11,436 bases of DNA. Source: CAYSPO01 sp964432945 (GTDB lineage: Bacteria; Bacillota; Clostridia; Tissierellales; Peptoniphilaceae). The notes under the pieces were generated by a model that was not told where the DNA came from, did no database searches, and worked only from the letters and a program-made list of their open reading frames with translations. The number at the start of each line of letters is the position of its first letter. Within the stretch, counting starts at the first letter, position 1. The stretch spans positions 1 to 11,436 of the forward strand of contig CAYSPO010000039.1 in assembly GCA_964432945.1 (NCBI GenBank), in the 5' to 3' direction. Both the position numbers and the translations under genes were made by a program. Shown one piece after another: positions 6,746 through 11,436 of the stretch.

Positions 6746-7276
6746 TTATCCTTCTTTCAAAAAAGTTAAAATTACAGTCCCATATTTTCTTTCATCAATT
6801 AAAGTATATCCATTAAGATTTTTTAAGCTGTGAGTTGCCTCTACAATAATCAAAGTTTCTTCATGACATAGTTTATGTTTTTTTATAAGTTCTAAAGCCT
6901 CATATTCAATATCCTTGTTGTAAGGAGGATCTAGAAATATAATATCTAACTTTTCTGGTATTTTACTTAATATATTTTTATAATCAGATCTAAATAATTC
7001 AGATTTATCTTCTACACCTAGTGCAGAAATATTTTTTTTAATAATTCTAAAGTTATCTATATTTTTTTCACAGAAATAAACATAGTTTGCTCCTCTGCTA
7101 ATAAGCTCAAGCCCAATTGCTCCGCTCCCAGCAAATAAGTCTAAACAGGTGCTTTCCTTTATTTGTGGACGTATTATATTGAATAAAGACTCCCTTACTC
7201 TATCAAGCGTTGGTCTAGTATCGCCAATAGGTGACGAAAGCTTGTGTCCTGCATATTTACCAGATATAATTCTCAT
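6746..7276 (-). CDS. rsmD: 16S rRNA (guanine966-N2)-methyltransferase
   Basis: RsmD methylates N2 of G966 in 16S rRNA using S-adenosylmethionine during small-subunit assembly. The protein is 176 residues, close to the family norm. It shows the N-terminal RIISGKYAGHKL, the block RPTLDRVRESLFNII (22-35), the SAM-binding loop LDLFAGSGAIGLE (45-57), acidic Glu70 at the end of strand 2, and the N2-methyltransferase catalytic motif DPPY at 116-119. An AAGGGG ribosome binding site precedes ATG 7276. It follows recG after 42 bp, the widest gap in this operon, in which I see no terminator. Confidence 0.96.
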   Translation of the reverse strand: MRIISGKYAGHKLSSPIGDTRPTLDRVRESLFNIIRPQIKESTCLDLFAGSGAIGLELISRGANYVYFCEKNIDNFRIIKKNISALGVEDKSELFRSDYKNILSKIPEKLDIIFLDPPYNKDIEYEALELIKKHKLCHEETLIIVEATHSLKNLNGYTLIDERKYGTVILTFLKEG

Positions 7277-7318
7277 AATTACCCCTTTATATTAACAGAT
7301 TTCTAATAATTATTAAAG

Positions 7319-9316
7319 CTAATTTAAAATAAAACCACTTGTTTCATCTATTATTTTTCTAATTTCATTAAGCAAATACAAGTTGTATTCTTTTTCTAAT
7401 AAAGGATCATCTTCAAGTATTAAGTTGGAATCTTCAATAGCTTCAAAATATAATTCTTCATTATAATATGATGAGTTAGAAAACAAATCTACACCATGCT
7501 GAATTTTACCAAGAATTTCTCCTGGCCCTCTAATCTCAAGGTCTTTTTCAGATATATAAAATCCATCATTCGAATTACAAAGTATTTCCATTCTTTTTCT
7601 TGTTTCTTTTGAATTAGAATAACTAATCAAGATACAATATGAATCTTTATCTGATCTTCCAACCCTACCTCTTAACTGATGGAGCTGTGATAATCCAAAC
7701 CTTTCTGCATTATAGATTATCATAAGACTTGCATCTGGAACATCAACTCCAACTTCCACAACTGTAGTAGAAATTAAAACTGAAACTTTTTTATCAGCAA
7801 AGTTTTTCATAACAATGTTTTTATCATCAGCTTTCATCTCACCATGAAGATAAGATGTAGGAATATCAGGCTTGTAATCAACAAATCTATTATAAATAGA
7901 CTCAACCGACTCCATTTCAATCTCTATATCATCATTTATAGAAGGGCATACGATATAAACTTGATTAGATAACTTAACTTCTTTTTCAATAAAATTAAAA
8001 ACTCGCTTTTCAAAATCTTTACTAACTGCATAAGTTTTTATTTCTTTTCTTCCTGCAGGTTTTTCATTTATAATAGATATATTTAAATCTCCATTATTTG
8101 CTATAGCCATAGTCCTTGGAATAGGAGTGGCACTCATAACTAAAATATTTGATTTATAACTTTTTTCTATTAATCTATTTCTTTGCTGAACTCCAAATTT
8201 ATGCTGTTCATCTACAATAGTTAAACATAATTTATTAAAAATTACATCGTCCTCTATTAAAGCATGAGTACCAAAAACAAAGTCAACTTCATTATTTTTT
8301 ATCTTTTTCTTCGTGTTTTCTTTTTCTTTTTTAGTCATTGAACCACATAAAACAGATGATTTTATGCCAATTTTTTCGAGTAAAGCCTTATATTTTTTAT
8401 AATGCTGTAAGGCTAAAATCTCAGTGGGAGCTATAAAAGCAACTTGCCCATAGTTAGAAACTAAAACTCCAGCACATATTGCTACGATAGTCTTACCTGA
8501 TCCAACATCTCCTTGAAGTAATCTATTCATTGAATTAGTTTCTGTTAAATCTATTATAATTTCTTCCAAAACTTTATTTTGATCTTCTGTAAGACTAAAA
8601 GTAATGTTTTCTAGAAAATCATTGAGTTTTTCGAATCCTAAATCAATTTTATGGTTCCTATTATCCAAATTTCTTAAATAATTAATTGATATTGCCTTTA
8701 GGAGAATTTTCCTATATAACAATCCTTCATTTCCTTCTATAACATCAGCATATGTGTTAGGCCTATGAATTTTGTTAAGCGATATCTTCAAATTTTCTAT
8801 ATCTAAGATAGAATTTTCAAGAAAATCATAATAGTCTATGTTATCTATCGCTTGTTCTATAAATTTTCTTAATTCTTTTTGATAAATTCCCTGTGTTAAA
8901 GGATAAACTGGCTCAAGCCTTAAGTAATCCTTATCTATCTTATTAAATTCTGGATTGATAAGATGAAAGAACCCATGCTGATAGTCAACTTTTCCGTAAA
9001 CATAATAGCTACTCCCCACGTTCAGACTCTGTGGGGTGTACTTGTCATTAAAGAAAGTTATATTACAAACTTTATCATCATGGGCCTTGATTTTAGTAAT
9101 TGATTTCCCATTTTTATAATATGTCTTTGACTTATTAGAAATTTTAAGCTCTAAAACTACATCCCTATCGCTAGGGGCTGTTTCTAAGCTATAAATTTTT
9201 CTTTTATCTTCATATCTATTAGGAATTAAAAACAGTAAATCTTCTTCACTAAAAATATTCAGTTTTCTTAAAGCTCTAGCTTTTTTTTCGCCTATTCCTT
9301 TAATATTATTAAACAT
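7319..9316 (-). CDS. recG: ATP-dependent DNA helicase RecG
   Basis: Superfamily 2 double-stranded DNA translocase that regresses stalled replication forks and remodels Holliday junctions and R-loops. It has 665 residues, near the usual 670-690. The N-terminal helix-hairpin-like stretch (IKGIGEKKARALRKLNI) leads to the OB-fold wedge domain (about 60-150) that splits the fork. Helicase motifs: I GDVGSGKT (269-276), II DEQH (369-372), III SATPIPRT, and VI QLRGRVGRS (547-555). The C-terminal TRG-type region contains DLEIRGPGEILG. Its ATG shares one base with the fakA stop codon (TAATG), so translation is coupled. Fak-recG-rsmD-coaD order is common in Clostridia. The gene appears intact. Confidence 0.98.
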   Translation of the reverse strand: MFNNIKGIGEKKARALRKLNIFSEEDLLFLIPNRYEDKRKIYSLETAPSDRDVVLELKISNKSKTYYKNGKSITKIKAHDDKVCNITFFNDKYTPQSLNVGSSYYVYGKVDYQHGFFHLINPEFNKIDKDYLRLEPVYPLTQGIYQKELRKFIEQAIDNIDYYDFLENSILDIENLKISLNKIHRPNTYADVIEGNEGLLYRKILLKAISINYLRNLDNRNHKIDLGFEKLNDFLENITFSLTEDQNKVLEEIIIDLTETNSMNRLLQGDVGSGKTIVAICAGVLVSNYGQVAFIAPTEILALQHYKKYKALLEKIGIKSSVLCGSMTKKEKENTKKKIKNNEVDFVFGTHALIEDDVIFNKLCLTIVDEQHKFGVQQRNRLIEKSYKSNILVMSATPIPRTMAIANNGDLNISIINEKPAGRKEIKTYAVSKDFEKRVFNFIEKEVKLSNQVYIVCPSINDDIEIEMESVESIYNRFVDYKPDIPTSYLHGEMKADDKNIVMKNFADKKVSVLISTTVVEVGVDVPDASLMIIYNAERFGLSQLHQLRGRVGRSDKDSYCILISYSNSKETRKRMEILCNSNDGFYISEKDLEIRGPGEILGKIQHGVDLFSNSSYYNEELYFEAIEDSNLILEDDPLLEKEYNLYLLNEIRKIIDETSGFILN

Positions 9317-10926
9317 TATTCTATAGAAATTAAATAATGATAAACTGCTTGTTTCCCAAAAACTAATTCAATATCTAAATCAGAATATTTTTCTTCTACT
9401 AGTTCTTGAAGAGATTCAGCATCCTCATCATTTATATCTTCTCCACTATAAATTGTTATTAGGTAATTATCTTCGGTTACTGTATCTTCCAACATATCCA
9501 GAATAAGATGAGTAATATCTTTATCTGCTTTTAGAATTTTATCATGGATTAGACCTATAAAATCTCCTTCATTTATTTCTAAGCCATTATTTAATGAATC
9601 TCTTATTGCATGAGTAATTTGAATAGTCGTAACTTCTTCAATAGCTTCATTCATACTTTCTAAATTTTCTTCCGGACTTGCATCTGGATTAAAAGATAAG
9701 ATTGCTGTAAATGCTTCTGGAATTTGTCTTGTTTCTATAATATGAACGTTTTTATCAGTTAATTCTACGATTTGTTTAGCAGATAAAATAATATTCTTAT
9801 TATTTGGAAAAACGTAAATATCTTCTGCATTTGTTTCTTCTACAGCTTTTAACAAATCTTCTGTTGAAGGGTTCATTGTTTGCCCACCTTCAATTATTTT
9901 ATTAATTCCTATACTGTTAAAGATTTCTTTTATTCCACTTCCAGATGAAACAACAACAAAATCAAATTTTTTCATTTTTTCTTTTTCGGAATTTTTAATA
10001 TTATTTCTAGTTGAAGTTTGAATTTTCATATTATCTATTTTTATATCAGATAAGAAACCAAATTGAACAGCTTCTTCTAGAATATGCCCAGGATTATTAG
10101 TATGGATATGCACCTTTGTTATATCATCGTCATTTACAACTATTACACAGTCTCCAAATTGAGATATTCCTTCTCTAAAATCTTCTGGATTATCCATTTG
10201 TCCATTAATCATAAATTCTGTACAATAAGAAAATTTGATTTCATCAGGATCGTGGTTTTGCATATCAGCAAACATTTTGAAATTATCTACATTTATTTCA
10301 TAGTCAATATCATCTGAGATAATCCCCTTTAGAATTCCTTCCAAAATAATCAAATAACCTTTACCACCTGCATCAACTACTCCTGCTTCTTTTAATTCCT
10401 TAAGCATATTAGGTGTATCATCTAAAACTTCATTACCATGTTTTATAACATCTTGTAGGTAGATAAACACATCATCATAATCCTCATAAACTTCATGTGA
10501 AAATTCAGCTACTCCTCTAACAATGGTTAGAATTGTTCCTTCAGTAGGTTTCATAACAGCTTTATAAGCTGAATTTTTAGATTCTTGAAAGGCATTATTT
10601 AATTCAACAATACCAGCTTCAATTACATCTTCTAAACCATTAGACATACCCTTAAGTATCTGAGATAGTATAACTCCTGAATTTCCCCTTGCTCCCATAA
10701 GTGCGCCTCTACTGATATTTTTCATTACAGAAGAAACCGACTCAGTTTGCTCAATTGAATTTGTTGCTGAACTAAGAGTCATATACATATTTGTTCCAGT
10801 ATCTCCATCTGGAACTGGGAAAACATTTAGAGAATTTACATATTCTTTATTAGCACTTAAATTATTAGTCGCAGACTTAAAAGCCCTTTCCAGGGTTAAG
10901 CCATTAATCTTTTTTATTTTTGTCAT
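9316..10926 (-). CDS. fakA: Fatty acid kinase catalytic subunit, FakA/YloV family (DhaL domain)
   Basis: FakA phosphorylates fatty acids held by the carrier protein FakB, giving acyl-phosphates for phospholipid synthesis; this lets Gram-positive bacteria use exogenous fatty acids. The protein is 536 residues, within the family range. The N-terminal DhaL nucleotide-binding domain (about 1-205) has the magnesium-binding motif VPDGDTGTN (38-46, Asp40 and Asp42), then GARGNSGVILSQ, KPTEGT and DAGGKGYL. The middle domain carries Cys235 and His273-x-His275, which match in type and spacing the zinc site described for S. aureus FakA. The C-terminal domain contains SSGSGIKEIF and EGGQTMNPST, the FakB-binding-like region. 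No fakB gene is in this window. The ATG is 5 bp from the asp23-family stop codon, with AAGGAT serving as ribosome binding site. Confidence 0.93.
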   Translation of the reverse strand: MTKIKKINGLTLERAFKSATNNLSANKEYVNSLNVFPVPDGDTGTNMYMTLSSATNSIEQTESVSSVMKNISRGALMGARGNSGVILSQILKGMSNGLEDVIEAGIVELNNAFQESKNSAYKAVMKPTEGTILTIVRGVAEFSHEVYEDYDDVFIYLQDVIKHGNEVLDDTPNMLKELKEAGVVDAGGKGYLIILEGILKGIISDDIDYEINVDNFKMFADMQNHDPDEIKFSYCTEFMINGQMDNPEDFREGISQFGDCVIVVNDDDITKVHIHTNNPGHILEEAVQFGFLSDIKIDNMKIQTSTRNNIKNSEKEKMKKFDFVVVSSGSGIKEIFNSIGINKIIEGGQTMNPSTEDLLKAVEETNAEDIYVFPNNKNIILSAKQIVELTDKNVHIIETRQIPEAFTAILSFNPDASPEENLESMNEAIEEVTTIQITHAIRDSLNNGLEINEGDFIGLIHDKILKADKDITHLILDMLEDTVTEDNYLITIYSGEDINDEDAESLQELVEEKYSDLDIELVFGKQAVYHYLISIE

Positions 10927-10931
10927 TTTAA

Positions 10932-11282
10932 TTATATCCTTAATCCTTGCACATAAATATTAATCGCATCAACTCTTAACCCAGTTATGGTTTCAGTTCT
11001 ATACTTAATTGTTTCAGTAAGGTTTTCGATCAAAGTCGGTATTTTTACACCATATTTTAATATTACATCTAAATTTATAATAAGTCCTAAATCACTTTTT
11101 TCTATAATTACACCTTTAAACATTTTATCTTTGTGTAAAATCGCATTTAATCCGTTGGCAGCATTTCTATGAGTTAACCCTACAATACCATAGCTACTCA
11201 TTACCGTATCAGAAACTATTTTTGCTAAAACAGTATCAGATACATTTATAGTTCCTTTATCAGTTTTAATATATGAACACAT
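10932..11282 (-). CDS. Asp23/Gls24 family envelope stress protein (YloU-like)
   Basis: Asp23/Gls24-domain protein of 116 residues, the family linked to cell-envelope homeostasis and alkaline or general stress. It is a cytosolic protein thought to sit under the membrane. It begins with the usual GTINVSDTVLAKIV strand-helix, then SSYGIVGLTHRNA, GVIIEK, GLIINLDVILKYGVKIP and a C-terminal helix ending with VDAINIYVQGLRI, covering the whole domain with no extra tail and no membrane anchor. It is first in the leftward operon, followed after 5 bp by fakA, as yloU-yloV in B. subtilis. A strong GGAGGT site lies 5 nt before ATG 11282. It is divergent from rpmB. Pairing with the fatty acid kinase suggests a role in the envelope or lipid state. 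Confidence 0.93.
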   Translation of the reverse strand: MCSYIKTDKGTINVSDTVLAKIVSDTVMSSYGIVGLTHRNAANGLNAILHKDKMFKGVIIEKSDLGLIINLDVILKYGVKIPTLIENLTETIKYRTETITGLRVDAINIYVQGLRI

Positions 11283-11312
11283 AGCTTACCTCCATTATCT
11301 ATTGATGCTATA

Positions 11313-11341
11313 ATTATATCAATCTTAATAGTATTATGCAA
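11313..11341 (-). promoter_or_regulatory. Promoter of the asp23-fakA-recG-rsmD-coaD operon
   Basis: On the minus strand, TTGCAT (11341-11336), a 17-nt spacer, and perfect TATAAT (11318-11313) preceded by TGA, i.e. an extended -10. The predicted start is near 11306, leaving a leader of about 24 nt with the GGAGGT site. This is the only strong promoter I see upstream of the six-gene operon. Confidence 0.8.
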
Positions 11342-11355
11342 AATCTTTCTTGCAT
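11336..11355. repeat. Palindrome formed by the two divergent -35 boxes
   Basis: ATGCAA and TTGCAT form perfect 6-bp arms around an 8-nt centre (11342-11349). Each arm is the -35 element of one of the divergent promoters, so the two polymerase sites are arranged symmetrically, with a 32-bp gap between the outer ends of... the -10 boxes' inner partners. It could simply reflect the promoters, or be an operator for a dimeric regulator. Confidence 0.7.
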
Positions 11356-11379
11356 TTTCAAAGATTTCTATGATATAAT
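11350..11379 (+). promoter_or_regulatory. Promoter of rpmB
   Basis: TTGCAT (11350-11355), an 18-nt spacer, and perfect TATAAT (11374-11379) preceded by TGA, again an extended -10. The start is predicted near 11386, with a leader of about 29 nt. No attenuator or riboswitch-like structure fits between this promoter and the ATG. Confidence 0.8.
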
Positions 11380-11414
11380 GGACAAGGTTAAATTGCAGTT
11401 AGGGGGTGCAAGAA

Positions 11415-11436
11415 ATGTCTAAAACATGTGATATTT
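11415..11436 (+). CDS. rpmB: Ribosomal protein L28, N-terminal fragment
   Basis: Only the first seven codons (MSKTCDI) are in the window; the gene continues past the right edge. The start matches the N-terminus of L28 in Clostridia/Tissierellia, where the cysteine belongs to a zinc-ribbon CxxC pair. Support comes from the strong AGGGGGTG ribosome binding site (11401-11408), the clear promoter at 11350-11379, and the position: rpmB divergent from an asp23-family/fakA pair is a conserved Firmicutes arrangement (rpmB | yloU-yloV in B. subtilis). L28 is a structural component of the 50S subunit. Confidence 0.85.

Noticed and set aside
6572..6769. 65-codon rightward open frame
   Set aside because: Antisense to coaD and the end of rsmD, no ribosome binding site, composition of a reverse-strand shadow.
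7277..7318. Possible internal promoter or terminator between recG and rsmD
   Set aside because: Only AT-rich sequence and the rsmD ribosome binding site are visible; no hexamer pair or hairpin stands out.
10084..10317. 77-codon rightward open frame with Tyr/Ile-rich product
   Set aside because: Antisense to the conserved zinc-site region of fakA; no start signal and an implausible composition.
10987..11172. 61-codon rightward hydrophobic open frame
   Set aside because: Antisense to the Asp23-family domain; hydrophobicity is explained by reading the complement of charged codons.

Overview
The window comes from a very AT-rich, low-GC Gram-positive anaerobe. Gene order and protein character point to the Clostridia/Tissierellia side of the Firmicutes (Anaerococcus/Peptoniphilus/Finegoldia-like). 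The evidence is strong AGGAGG-type ribosome binding sites, A/T-ending codons, an rpmB | asp23-fakA-recG-rsmD-coaD order, and an L28 start (MSKTCDI) with an early cysteine. The genus is an inference. No mobile element, CRISPR array, tRNA, rRNA or riboswitch is visible, and coding density is very high.

Right half, mostly leftward: at the far right the first codons of rpmB (ribosomal protein L28) read rightward. They diverge from a tightly packed leftward operon: Asp23/Gls24-family protein, FakA/YloV-type DhaL-domain kinase, recG, rsmD, coaD, and a small hendecad-repeat coiled-coil protein resembling the SepIVA/DivIVA-like proteins found beside coaD. Gaps are 42 bp or less, and fakA and recG share one base. 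The divergent rpmB/asp23 promoters are near mirror images: both read TTGCAT ... TGATATAAT, and their -35 boxes form a palindrome. The operon ends at a long hairpin (about 5723-5775), which also serves as the terminator of the convergent gene tmcAL.

Middle: tmcAL (tRNA-Met cytidine acetate ligase) is the only complete rightward gene. The 91-bp gap to its left carries promoter-like sequences on both strands that overlap and face each other.

Left part, leftward: a second compact operon starts with an unrecognised 210-residue helical protein. It continues with a YdbC/PC4-like single-stranded nucleic acid binding protein, a patatin-like phospholipase, an SbcD/Mre11-like metallophosphoesterase, and an SbcC/Rad50-like ATPase cut by the window edge just after its Walker B/H-loop. 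The last three genes overlap (8 and 20 nt), implying translational coupling. The ATPase carries a two-helix membrane hairpin at the apex of its coiled coil and no visible CxxC zinc hook, so the nuclease complex is probably membrane-tethered.

The right-hand operon is housekeeping (translation, CoA synthesis, lipid activation, fork repair, envelope). The left-hand operon is the best candidate for something under-described: a membrane-anchored DNA-end-processing complex linked to a phospholipase, a ssDNA-binding protein and an orphan protein.
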